A stretch of 37,644 nt of DNA from positions 1-37,644 of the forward strand of contig NZ_BAAAXG010000015.1 of assembly GCF_039535475.1 (NCBI RefSeq), in the 5' to 3' direction. The position numbers were made by a program, and so were the translations under genes. The first letter of the stretch is position 1; each line of letters begins with the position of its first letter. This stretch comes from Streptomyces showdoensis (GTDB lineage Bacteria; Actinomycetota; Actinomycetes; Streptomycetales; Streptomycetaceae). This document shows positions 9,954 through 17,093 of this stretch, piece by piece. The notes under the pieces were generated by a model that was given only the letters and a program-made list of their open reading frames with translations, searched no databases and was not told where the DNA came from.

Positions 9954-10598
9954 ATGAGGCACCGCAGTGTCGCCGACCTCATGACGCCGACGGCGGTGTC
10001 GGTGCAACCCGGCACTCCGTTCAAGGAGATCGCGCGGCTGCTCGACGAGTACGGCATCACGGCCGTGCCCGTGGTCGACGCGGAGGACCGCCCGGTGGGG
10101 GTCGTCTCCGAGGCGGATCTGCTGCGCCGGCACACGGCGAAGGACGGCCCCAGCACCGCCGAGGCCATGATGTCGAGCCCCGTGTTCGTCGCCCGCCCGT
10201 CCTGGACGGCGGTCGAGGCTGCGCGTCTGATGGAGCGCCACCACGTGAAGCGGCTGCCGGTCGTCGACGCGGACGGGCGCCTGATCGGCGTGCTCAGCCG
10301 CAGCGATCTGCTCCAGCTCTTCCTGCGGCGGGACCGGGCCATCCAGGAGGAGATCCTGGAGGACGTCGTCACCCGGATCCTCGGCCTCTCCCCCGCCTCG
10401 CTCCACATCGACGTGGCCGAGGGCCGGGTGACCCTGAGCGGCACGCTGCCGCGCAAGGGCGTCGGACCGATCTTCGTCCGGCTCTGCGAGGACGTGGACG
10501 GGGTGGTCGAGGTGGTGGACCGGCTCACCTACGAGGAGGACGGCGAGAACGGGAACGGCGCCGGGGCCGAAGGCCGCGGACAGGAGCAGGGGCGGTAG
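9954..10598 (+). CDS. CBS-pair protein with C-terminal BON domain
   Basis: A 214-residue cytoplasmic protein. Two CBS motifs fill residues about 1-125: VADLMTPTAVSVQPGTPFKE, GITAVPVVDAEDRPVGVVSE, then AMMSSPVFVARPSW and HHVKRLPVVDADGRLIGVLS. Such pairs bind adenine nucleotides and act as energy or redox sensors. Residues about 130-195 are a BON domain (VTRILGLSPASLHIDVAEGR, VTLSGTLPRKGV), proposed to bind lipid or surfaces. I chose the ATG at 9954, with AGAAGGGA at 9935-9942 ahead of it. CBS-BON proteins are common in Streptomyces stress/dormancy loci, and the DUF1876 protein facing it is of the same kind. The last residues (GAEGRGQEQGR) are coded by the start of a G-rich repeat that runs past the stop codon. 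Confidence 0.92.
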   Translation: MRHRSVADLMTPTAVSVQPGTPFKEIARLLDEYGITAVPVVDAEDRPVGVVSEADLLRRHTAKDGPSTAEAMMSSPVFVARPSWTAVEAARLMERHHVKRLPVVDADGRLIGVLSRSDLLQLFLRRDRAIQEEILEDVVTRILGLSPASLHIDVAEGRVTLSGTLPRKGVGPIFVRLCEDVDGVVEVVDRLTYEEDGENGNGAGAEGRGQEQGR

Positions 10599-10664
10599 CA
10601 GGGACAGGGGCGGTAGCAGGAGCAGGGACAGGGGCAGGGACAGGGGCAGGCGCAGGGGCAGGAC
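10577..10664 (+). repeat. G-rich CAGGGG/CAGGGA repeat across the stop codon, with a G-quadruplex motif
   Basis: Repeated GGGGCGGTAGCAGG and GGGACAGGGGCA units run from the last codons of the CBS gene into the 3' flank. At 10625-10646 four G-tracts of three or four are separated by loops of three, two and three bases, which is a textbook G-quadruplex pattern on the coding strand (DNA or mRNA). Confidence 0.85.
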
Positions 10665-10684
10665 GACCGCTAGATCCGCCCTTC

Positions 10685-10765
10685 GGGGGCGTACGGGCCC
10701 GTACCCCCCGCCGGCCGCACGCGCGCCGGGCCCGCCGGTGCGCGTGCGGCGCGCCGGCGGGCCCG
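10685..10765. terminator. Cluster of strong hairpins between convergent genes
   Basis: This gap separates the CBS-BON gene (plus) from the DUF1876 gene (minus). It contains the palindrome GTACGGGCCCGTAC flanked by G5 and C5. Next is an 11-base stem, GCCGCACGCGC at 10714-10724 with its complement at 10740-10750. A third pair is GGGCCCGCCGG at 10728-10738 with its complement at 10755-10765. The last two stems overlap and cannot form together. There is no U-tract, as is usual in Streptomyces. A bidirectional terminator is the likeliest role. Confidence 0.7.
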
Positions 10766-10787
10766 GGGTCGGCGGGCGGCGGCTCGG

Positions 10788-11087
10788 TCAGGAGACCGCC
10801 TCCGGCCAGCCGTATCCGGGTCCGGTGCGCCGGGGCACGGTGTCGGCGCCCACGGCCTCCATCTCCCGGTTGGCCTCCCTCATCAGCTGTCCGGCCAGAT
10901 CCTTCATGGCCCGGCTCGCGGCGAGTTCGTCGCCGATCGCCGGTACGTCCACGTCCGCCGGGTTGCACCGGGCGGAACCGTGGCCGGTGAGGGTCGACGT
11001 GCCGGTGTCCAGGTGCGCCTCCGCCCTGGTCCTGCCGCTCTCCTCGACCAGATCCAGGCCGACCTTCCACTCCAGGTGTCGTGTCAT
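10788..11087 (-). CDS. DUF1876 domain protein (small dsRBD-like protein)
   Basis: A 99-residue protein with the DUF1876 pattern: KVGLDLVEESGRTRAEAHL, LTGHGSARCNPADVDVPAIG, DELAASRAMKDLAGQLMREA. The family is widespread in actinobacteria and folds like a small double-stranded-RNA-binding domain, but its role is not established. The start is secured by AGGAGG (minus strand) about 7 bases before ATG 11087. It faces the CBS-BON gene and diverges from the permease gene; the 246-base gap to the permease must hold both promoters. CBS, BON and DUF1876 proteins often sit in stress- or dormancy-related gene groups, but nothing here proves that link. Confidence 0.9.
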   Translation of the reverse strand: MTRHLEWKVGLDLVEESGRTRAEAHLDTGTSTLTGHGSARCNPADVDVPAIGDELAASRAMKDLAGQLMREANREMEAVGADTVPRRTGPGYGWPEAVS

Positions 11088-11333
11088 GGCCTGCCTCCTG
11101 CTGCGCTCGTGCCCTCGGGCCCCGCGGGCGCGCCGCGCGGCCCTCTCCCTTCAGCATCCGTCCAGCGGGGCGGCGGCGCCACGCGCCGGGCCGAGACGCG
11201 GCCGCCGCGGCGACACGCCGGGCCGGTGGGCCGGCAGGGGGGGCCGTGTTCACCCGTCCGGCGGACCCCGACTGCGCCGGTGGCCGCCCGCGCCGACGCT
11301 GGTGTCCATCACGGCCACGCCTGAGGAGGGCCC

Positions 11334-12794
11334 ATGGCATCGATGGACGTCCCGGCCGATCTGCCGAAACAGCGCGCGGAGGCGCGGGCCGCGGCCCCGC
11401 CCACGCTGACGTGGGTGACGCTCGCGCTGATGACCACCGCGTCGGTGGCGAGTCTGCGGGCGGCACCCACCATGGCCGTGTACGGCCTCGCGTGCGTCTT
11501 CCTCTACCTCGTACCGGCGATCGTGTTCCTGCTGCCGACCGCTCTGGTCTCCGCCGAGCTCGCCTCGGGCTGGAGCGGCGGCGTCTACCGCTGGGTCGCG
11601 GAGGGGCTCTCCAAGCCGCTGGGCTTCCTCGCGGTGTGGTGCCAGTTCGCGATGACGATCTTCTACTACCCGAGCCTGCTGGCGTTCGTGGCCTCGACCA
11701 TCGCGTACGTCATCGATCCCTCGCTCGCCTCCAACGGCGTCTACACCGCCATCGTGATCATGGTCCTGTACTGGACCGGCGTCTGGGTCTCCTCACGCGG
11801 CACGAAGGCCCTGGCGGGTCTCTCCAGCTGGGGCCTGGTCATCGGCACGCTCGTCCCCGGCACGGTCCTCGTCGTCCTCGGCATGGTCTTCCTCGGGCAG
11901 GGCAACCCCTCGGCCGCGCCGATGGACAGCAGCCACCTGCTGCCGCAGTGGACCGGTCTCGCGAGCCTCGTCCTGATCGTCAACAACTTCCTGTCGTACT
12001 CCGGCATGGAGATGAACGCGGTGCACGTCTCCTCGCTGAAGGACCCGGCGAAGGAGTACCCGAAGTCGATGTTCCTGGCGATGGGCCTGGTGCTGCTCAT
12101 CTTCATCCTGCCCGCCCTCGCCATCAGCTGGGTCGTCCCGGCGGACCAGCTCAGCCTCACGGCCGGCGTCATGCAGGCGTTCGACGCCTTCTTCTCGTAC
12201 TTCGACGTGGGGTGGATGACCCCGATCGCCGCCGTCATGCTGATCTCCGCCTCGCTCGGCGGCATGCTGACCTGGCTCGCCGGCCCGTCCAAGGGCCTCC
12301 TGGAGATCTCCCGCAGCGAGGGCTACCTGCCGCCGTTCCTGCAGAAGCTGAACAAGTTCGGCATCCAGCAGAACATCCTCGTCACCCAGGGCATCGTGAC
12401 CTCGGTCATCGCCCTGATGTACGCGCTGATCCCGAACGTCTCCAGCGTCTACTGGATCTTCTCGACCATCACCACGCAGGTCTACCTCATCGTCTACCTG
12501 CTGATGTTCGCGGCCGCGATGCGGCTCCGGAAGAACAAGCCCGACCACCCGCGCGGCTACCGGGTGCCCATGCTCGGCCTGGTCTGCACCGTCGGCCTGC
12601 TGTCCTCGCTCGCGGCGCTCGCGATCGGCTTCGTGCCGCCCTCGCAGTTCGGCGGCAGCAGCGTCGTCTCGTACGTGCTGTTCATCGCGTCCGGCCTGCT
12701 GGTCCTCGGCTTCCTCGTCCCCTACGCCTTCCTGAAACTGCGCAAGCCCAGCTGGCGCACGGCGGCGGCCGACACCGAGGGAGACGCGTCATGA
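11334..12794 (+). CDS. APC-family amino-acid permease (GadC/YjeM-like antiporter group)
   Basis: A 486-residue integral membrane transporter with about 12 hydrophobic helices. The first helix region has LTWVTLALMTTASVASLRAA, in the place of the APC unwound helix 1. The central part has LIVNNFLSYSGMEMNAVHVS followed by LKDPAKEYPKSMFLAM, a loop typical of glutamate/GABA-type antiporters, and LVPYAFLKLRKP ends the last helix. AGGAGG at 11324-11329 precedes ATG 11334. The stop overlaps the ATG of the next gene (ATGA), so the two are probably co-translated. Substrates cannot be read from the sequence; glutamate/GABA or another amino acid with counter-transport is the best family-based guess. Confidence 0.92.
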   Translation: MASMDVPADLPKQRAEARAAAPPTLTWVTLALMTTASVASLRAAPTMAVYGLACVFLYLVPAIVFLLPTALVSAELASGWSGGVYRWVAEGLSKPLGFLAVWCQFAMTIFYYPSLLAFVASTIAYVIDPSLASNGVYTAIVIMVLYWTGVWVSSRGTKALAGLSSWGLVIGTLVPGTVLVVLGMVFLGQGNPSAAPMDSSHLLPQWTGLASLVLIVNNFLSYSGMEMNAVHVSSLKDPAKEYPKSMFLAMGLVLLIFILPALAISWVVPADQLSLTAGVMQAFDAFFSYFDVGWMTPIAAVMLISASLGGMLTWLAGPSKGLLEISRSEGYLPPFLQKLNKFGIQQNILVTQGIVTSVIALMYALIPNVSSVYWIFSTITTQVYLIVYLLMFAAAMRLRKNKPDHPRGYRVPMLGLVCTVGLLSSLAALAIGFVPPSQFGGSSVVSYVLFIASGLLVLGFLVPYAFLKLRKPSWRTAAADTEGDAS

Positions 12795-13231
12795 GCCCGA
12801 CCCGCTTCGCCTCCGAGCACAAGTGGATCTACTGGGGCGCCATCGTCATCCTCGTCGGTCTGCTCATCACCGGACTCGTCCGCTACAGCAGCTTCAAGCG
12901 CACGAACGAGAGCGCGAAGAAGGCCGACCAGCTCGGCCAGGAGCTGGTGAAGGCCGGCTACCCGGCCCCCGACACGGACACCGTCCAGCGGCTGCTCGGC
13001 ACGGACGGCGGCCAGGTCTGCGACGACCCGGGCAGCGCCCTGAAGAAGGCGCTGTACCGGATCCAGCAGCTCTCCAACGGCGCCACCGGCCCCGGCAGCC
13101 GCCCGGTCATCGCCGACAGCAGGGCCGTGGGCGCCGAGCGGATCGTGCTCCAGGTGTACTGCCCCGACCAGGTCGCCGCGTTCGACGAGTCGGTGGAGGA
13201 CCTGAAGACCGACGACACCGTGAAGAGGTGA
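12791..13231 (+). CDS. Single-helix membrane protein coupled to the permease
   Basis: A 146-residue protein with one membrane helix near the N-terminus (WIYWGAIVILVGLLITGLV, residues 13-31). It is followed by a soluble, probably extracytoplasmic part with two cysteines (GGQVCDDPGSALKKALYRIQ and VLQVYCPDQVAAFDESVEDL) that could form a disulfide. I do not recognise a named family. Its ATG overlaps the permease stop by four bases, which suggests a fixed partner of the transporter, for example an accessory subunit or substrate-capture protein. Confidence 0.85.
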   Translation: MSPTRFASEHKWIYWGAIVILVGLLITGLVRYSSFKRTNESAKKADQLGQELVKAGYPAPDTDTVQRLLGTDGGQVCDDPGSALKKALYRIQQLSNGATGPGSRPVIADSRAVGAERIVLQVYCPDQVAAFDESVEDLKTDDTVKR

Positions 13232-13256
13232 CCGGGACCCGGCGGGCGAGGTGCAG

Positions 13257-13273
13257 CGGCGGGGGACCCGCCG
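13257..13273 (+). terminator. Hairpin after the permease operon
   Basis: CGGCGGG at 13257-13263 and CCCGCCG at 13267-13273 form a perfect 7-base stem with a three-base loop, 26 bases after the stop codon. It is likely to end the permease transcript before the DUF4157 gene. Confidence 0.55.
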
Positions 13274-13356
13274 TTGCCCTCCCGGGTCTGGGCAGGCACG
13301 GCGGCGCGCGGGAGCATCGGGGGCGGTGTCCGTGACCGTCGACCGGGAGGCGACTC

Positions 13357-15210
13357 GTGCGTGCGCAATCCAGGGGCCGGGAGGGTACGGCCGACGACCG
13401 GCCGGCAGGGAACGACCGTACGGGCCCGGCGCCCCGGGCGGCCCGGTCCGCCCCGCCCCGGCAGGGGGCCGTCTCCCCCGGGAACGCGGCCGACCTGCAG
13501 GCGAGCATCGGGAACGCGGCCGTGGCCCGCGCGGTGCGGCGCCAACGCGAACGGGAGCAGGAACGGGAGCAGGGGTCCGAGGGCGGGGGTTCCGCCGTCT
13601 CGGCGCCCCGGTCCCTCGTCCACGACGTGCTCCGGCGCCCCGGGCGGCCCCTCGCGGAGCCCCTGCGCGCCGAGATGGAGGAGCGGCTCGGCGCGGACTT
13701 CTCCGACGTACGGGTCCACACGGGAGCGACCGCCCAGCGCTCGGCGGCCGAGATCGGGGCCCGCGCCTACACCTCCGGGCGTGACGTGGTCATCGGCGCG
13801 GGCGGCGGCGACAAGCACACGCTCGCCCACGAGCTGACGCACGTCATCCAGCAGCGCGGCGGCCCGGTGTCCGGCACGGACACCGGTGCGGGACTCGCGC
13901 TCTCCGACCCGTCCGACGCGTTCGAACAGGCGGCCGAGGCGAACGCCACCCGGGTCATGGCCCGGCGGCCGGCGCCCGGGGCCGCACCCGCGCCCGACCG
14001 CCGGACGGCGGCGGGGGCCGCGGCGCCGGTGCAGCGGATGCTGGGCTTCGAGACCGAGGTCAGCCTCCCCGTGGAGGACGCGCAGGGGCGGAAGTACGAG
14101 GGCGACACCGACCTGGCCGAGAGCACCAGGGAGGACTTCAAGGTCGTCTCCGACAAGCGCGCCCTGGACGACGGCAGCGGCTACTCCAACCTGGAGTTCG
14201 TGACCGGCGCGGTCAAGGTCGTCGGCTCGGCGAACGAGACCGGACCCGAGCGGCTGGACCGCCTGGTGGACGAGATCAGGACCGTGCGGGACGCGTTCTA
14301 CCGGGCGGCCGACAAGACGCCCCTGGCGGACATGGGGCTGGCCCTCGCCGTCCTGCCGGAGGGCCAGGGGGCCCGGGTCGCCCCGGAGCTCGGCTACACG
14401 GAGCACGCCGGGCGGGCGGGCCTGGGCGACGGCCTGTTCGTGCACTACTCCGTCGGCGTGCCGCTCAAGGGCATGCCGCTGTTCTTCGACCACCTGCGGG
14501 CCGCCGCGCCCGACGTGCAGGGGGCGCCGAACCGCCGCGCCCGGTTCCGGTTCACGCAGGCCAGGGACTTCGCCGCCGAGGTCGTGGAGCTGTACACGCA
14601 GGAGCAGGGCACCTCGAAGAAGCGCAGGAGGGAGGACACGGACGCCCTCGACGGCTACTGCCAGCTGTTCTTCATGCAGATCGCGGCGGTGGCGGACTAC
14701 CTCGCGGAGGACCAGGACATCGGCCAGATCAAGAACCTGACGGCCGTCCTGTCGCGGTCCAGGCTCTCGGACGTGCGCGGGCTGCTCGATCCGGGGTTCC
14801 AGACCTTCCTGGCCGGGCACGGCGAGGGCATCGTCGACATCCTCGCCCGCTACCAGGAGGACTCCGGGGACGGACGGACGCTGGAGTTCCGCGAGGAGTC
14901 CACCCGGCAGATCGACGGCGATCCCGTGTCCCTCCTGTCGTTCGCCATGTCGGCGCTCACGGGGGCGCCGCCGGTGGACCAGCAGAGCGTCTTCGGCGGC
15001 ATGAACCAGATCGCCCCGCACGAGGAGGAGGGGGCCACGATGATCCCCTTCGAGATCCGCACGATGGGCGCCGTCATGAAGACCTGGGACGACCTCAAGG
15101 CGGAACTGCGGGACCTCGCCCGGTGGGCCGAGGAGGCGTACCGGCACACGCGCGGGCAGGCCGGGGACTCGAGCCGGCGCCGCACCGGGGCCGGTCCCGA
15201 CGCCCGCTGA
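13357..15210 (+). CDS. DUF4157 protein, probable CIS cargo/toxin with C-terminal amidoligase-like domain
   Basis: A 617-residue protein. DUF4157 proteins are a known hallmark of extracellular contractile injection system loci and are thought to be carried cargo. Residues 48-60 carry the LQASIGNAAVARA motif common near the start of such proteins, followed by a charged RQRERE stretch. Residues about 85-200 are DUF4157: DFSDVRVHTGATAQRSAAEI, RAYTSGRDVVIG and LAHELTHVIQQ, with the zinc-peptidase HELTH at 158-162 and a possible third ligand in DAFEQAAEANATRVM. A Pro/Ala linker ends with VQR at 225-227. The remaining 390 residues form another domain starting LGFETEV, with DDGSGYSNLEFVT, FVHYSVGVPL and IPFEIRT; these resemble in order the landmarks of amidoligase/COOH-NH2 ligases. 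That last assignment is weak. GTG 13357 is preceded by GGGAGG at 13345-13350. No signal peptide or membrane helix is present. Confidence 0.88.
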   Translation: MRAQSRGREGTADDRPAGNDRTGPAPRAARSAPPRQGAVSPGNAADLQASIGNAAVARAVRRQREREQEREQGSEGGGSAVSAPRSLVHDVLRRPGRPLAEPLRAEMEERLGADFSDVRVHTGATAQRSAAEIGARAYTSGRDVVIGAGGGDKHTLAHELTHVIQQRGGPVSGTDTGAGLALSDPSDAFEQAAEANATRVMARRPAPGAAPAPDRRTAAGAAAPVQRMLGFETEVSLPVEDAQGRKYEGDTDLAESTREDFKVVSDKRALDDGSGYSNLEFVTGAVKVVGSANETGPERLDRLVDEIRTVRDAFYRAADKTPLADMGLALAVLPEGQGARVAPELGYTEHAGRAGLGDGLFVHYSVGVPLKGMPLFFDHLRAAAPDVQGAPNRRARFRFTQARDFAAEVVELYTQEQGTSKKRRREDTDALDGYCQLFFMQIAAVADYLAEDQDIGQIKNLTAVLSRSRLSDVRGLLDPGFQTFLAGHGEGIVDILARYQEDSGDGRTLEFREESTRQIDGDPVSLLSFAMSALTGAPPVDQQSVFGGMNQIAPHEEEGATMIPFEIRTMGAVMKTWDDLKAELRDLARWAEEAYRHTRGQAGDSSRRRTGAGPDAR

Positions 15211-15233
15211 GGGGGGGGCGACGGGGCCCGTGG

Positions 15234-15275
15234 GACCGGGTTGAGAGCGCTCTTCTGAGAGCGCTCTATCCGGTC
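15234..15275. terminator. Hairpin from two AGAGCGCTCT copies between convergent genes
   Basis: AGAGCGCTCT, itself a palindrome, occurs at 15244-15253 and 15258-15267. The two copies pair as a 10-base stem with a four-base loop, and GACCGG (15234-15239) with CCGGTC (15270-15275) extends it. It lies between the DUF4157 gene (plus) and the Ig-like membrane gene (minus), so a bidirectional terminator fits. Each half also resembles a LacI-family operator (TGAGAGCGCTCT). Confidence 0.65.
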
Positions 15276-15465
15276 TTCCTCCGCCTCGGCCGATCCCCGG
15301 GACGGCGGACCGGAGTCCGCCCTTTCATCCCGTTCCGCACAGGGAACGTACGCCACCAAACCGGGCAGCCGGCCGCGGCGCCGTGCGGGCACTTTCCGGA
15401 CACCACGGACGGGGGCGACATTGCGCGGCCCCGGAGATGCCCGAGGATGGGCCGCGCCGCCTGGT

Positions 15466-16785
15466 TCACCTCAGGTCGCTGAGCACCCCGCTCACGTTCA
15501 GGACCTCGTGGCACTTCTGCGCTCGAAGGCCTGTGGCCGGGGTGCCCGGCTTCGCGCAGGTCACCTGGATGGTCACGGTCTGGCTCTCGGTGATCCTGAT
15601 GGGGGTGACCCAGTGGTAGTCCTGGTTGCGGAACGTCTCCAGCGCGATCGTCGTGATCTTCCGATCGCCGAAGCCGATGGTCATCACGCCCTCGTCGCCC
15701 TGGAAGTTGGCCACGACGATGTCCGTGATCCCGAACGCCTTGCCCGGCGGCACGGCGTAGGTGCCGGTCGCGGTCCGGCCCGCGGCGGTCTCCAGGTCGA
15801 TGGTGGCGGAGCCCTGCTGGCCGCCGGGCGTCCCGCCCGTCCCGGTGCCGGTCCCGCCGTCGCCGCCCGTCCCGGGCCCGGTGGTGGAGCCCGAACCGCC
15901 CGGCCGCGCGCCGTCCCCGGTCCCCGGGGGCCGTACGTTCGGGTCCGCGGTGGGCGCGGGCCGCTTCTGGACCACCTCGTCGGCGGCCTCCTTGGCGGTG
16001 CTGCGGACGGCCGGGCGGACCAGCGCGAACCAGGCGATCAGCAGCGCGAGCAGCGCCGCGAGGACCGCGAGCAGCCACCTCGGGAAGATCGGGATCTGCA
16101 CGAACTCGGCGTCCAGCGGCGGCCGTACGAGAGCCGGGTCCGCGGACTCCGCGGCGTCGCGGGCCTCGGTCGCCGCGACCGTGAACGGCCGGGCCGTGGG
16201 CGTCCCGAACCACACCGGGCCGCCCGACCGGACCCGCAGTCCCGCCTCGGCCGACCCGCCGGGCTCCAGGTCCTGGGCCGTGGGCCGGAAGTCGAACTTC
16301 AGCTCCTCGCCCTGCTGCCCGGCCGCGAAGGCCACCCGCACGGGGGCGTTGCCCTCGTTGCGGACGGCCAGCCGGTAGCGGCCGCGGAGCCAGCCTCGCC
16401 TGCGCCGCGGGGTGAGCGTGGTGCGCAGCTCCCGGAACTCCTCGACGTGCACGACGGTCTCGGGCACCCGTACCGCCTCGGGGTACTCGGTCGGCAGCAC
16501 CCGTACGGCGAGCGGCACGTCCCCGGCCCGCACCCGCGAGGACCGCGGGGGCTCCAGCCGGATCGTCACCGTTTCGGCGGTGCCCGGGTAGAGGGAGATC
16601 CGCTCGGGTTCCACCGTCGTCCATTCGGCGCAGTCGCCGACGACCTCCAGGCGGTACGCCTCGACGATGTCGCCGTCGTTGCGGACGGTGAGGCTGGTGG
16701 TCGCTGTGCCGCCGGGGACGACCGACACCCTCGGGATGTCGAGACCGGGCGCGCCAGCGCTGGCAGAGGCAGCTGAGGACGTCAC
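15466..16785 (-). CDS. Ig-like-domain membrane protein of CIS loci (often annotated hydrolytic protein)
   Basis: A 439-residue protein with a cytoplasmic N-terminal part of two beta-sandwich, Ig-like domains. The first has IPRVSVVPGGTATTSLTVRN, VGDCAEWTTVEPERISLYPG and TVTIRLEPP; the second has RYRLAVRNEGNAPVRVAFAA and RPTAQDLEPGGSAEAGLRV. One membrane helix follows (WLLAVLAALLALLIAWFALV). A Gly/Thr/Pro-rich linker (GTGGDGGTGTGTGGTPGGQQ) then leads to an outer beta-rich domain (VPPGKAFGITDIVVANFQGD, HWVTPIRITESQTVTIQVTC). Proteins of this type recur in Streptomyces CIS clusters; I see no hydrolase motif despite the usual name. I chose GTG 16785 as the start: upstream extension in frame reads through the purine-rich repeat and gives a low-complexity Lys/Arg/Glu peptide. 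A membrane protein beside an unanchored CIS may be a docking or sensing partner, which is inference. Confidence 0.85.
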   Translation of the reverse strand: MTSSAASASAGAPGLDIPRVSVVPGGTATTSLTVRNDGDIVEAYRLEVVGDCAEWTTVEPERISLYPGTAETVTIRLEPPRSSRVRAGDVPLAVRVLPTEYPEAVRVPETVVHVEEFRELRTTLTPRRRRGWLRGRYRLAVRNEGNAPVRVAFAAGQQGEELKFDFRPTAQDLEPGGSAEAGLRVRSGGPVWFGTPTARPFTVAATEARDAAESADPALVRPPLDAEFVQIPIFPRWLLAVLAALLALLIAWFALVRPAVRSTAKEAADEVVQKRPAPTADPNVRPPGTGDGARPGGSGSTTGPGTGGDGGTGTGTGGTPGGQQGSATIDLETAAGRTATGTYAVPPGKAFGITDIVVANFQGDEGVMTIGFGDRKITTIALETFRNQDYHWVTPIRITESQTVTIQVTCAKPGTPATGLRAQKCHEVLNVSGVLSDLR

Positions 16786-17093
16786 CCCGACGACGCTAGG
16801 CCGACGGCTCCGGGGCCTCCACGGATGCGAGGGCAACGCCCCGGGCAGCCGGAGTGCCTGAAGGGGCTCCCCGCCGGCACCGCTCCCCGCACCTTCCCCG
16901 GCTCCTTCTCCGGCCTCGTCCCTCCCGACTGCCCTCCCGGCTTCGCACCGGTCATCCCTCCCGACTTCGCTCCGTTCTTCCCACGTTCCTTCCGACGCTT
17001 CTTCCCACGTTCCTTCCGACGCTTCTTCCCACCCTCGTTCCCTCGCTTCTTCCTTCCGCGCACGTCTCACCGAAACCGAACAGGTAGCGATTC
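16786..17093. promoter_or_regulatory. Divergent control region, 308 bases
   Basis: This gap separates the minus-strand Ig-like membrane gene from the plus-strand LuxR-type regulator, so it must hold promoters for both. I cannot pick a convincing -10/-35 pair. Its right half is strongly pyrimidine-biased on the plus strand and includes the 24-base repeats listed separately. The regulator could act here on itself and on the membrane gene. Confidence 0.5.
16981..17052 (+). repeat. Three 24-base pyrimidine-rich tandem repeats
   Basis: The 24-base unit starts CCACGTTCCTTCCGACGC and ends TTCTTC. It is identical at 16981-17004 and 17005-17028 and degenerate at 17029-17052; a partial copy (CTCCGTTCTTC) comes just before. 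It ends about 40 bases upstream of the regulator start, in a position where operator or transcript-leader repeats would lie. Confidence 0.9.

Noticed and set aside
7809..10406. 865-residue minus-strand frame, and the 1000-residue plus-strand frame at 7988-10990
   Set aside because: Both run across the monooxygenase, serine hydrolase and CBS genes out of frame and are rich in Arg/Gly/Pro, as is typical of shadow frames.
10525..11466. 313-residue minus-strand frame overlapping the DUF1876 gene
   Set aside because: It reads the G-rich repeat as Pro-Ala-Pro-Val and overlaps the well-supported DUF1876 gene in another frame.
16786..17070. N-terminal extension of the Ig-like membrane protein up to ATG 17070
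   Set aside because: The added 95 residues come from the 24-base repeat and are low complexity; the domain starts right after GTG 16785.
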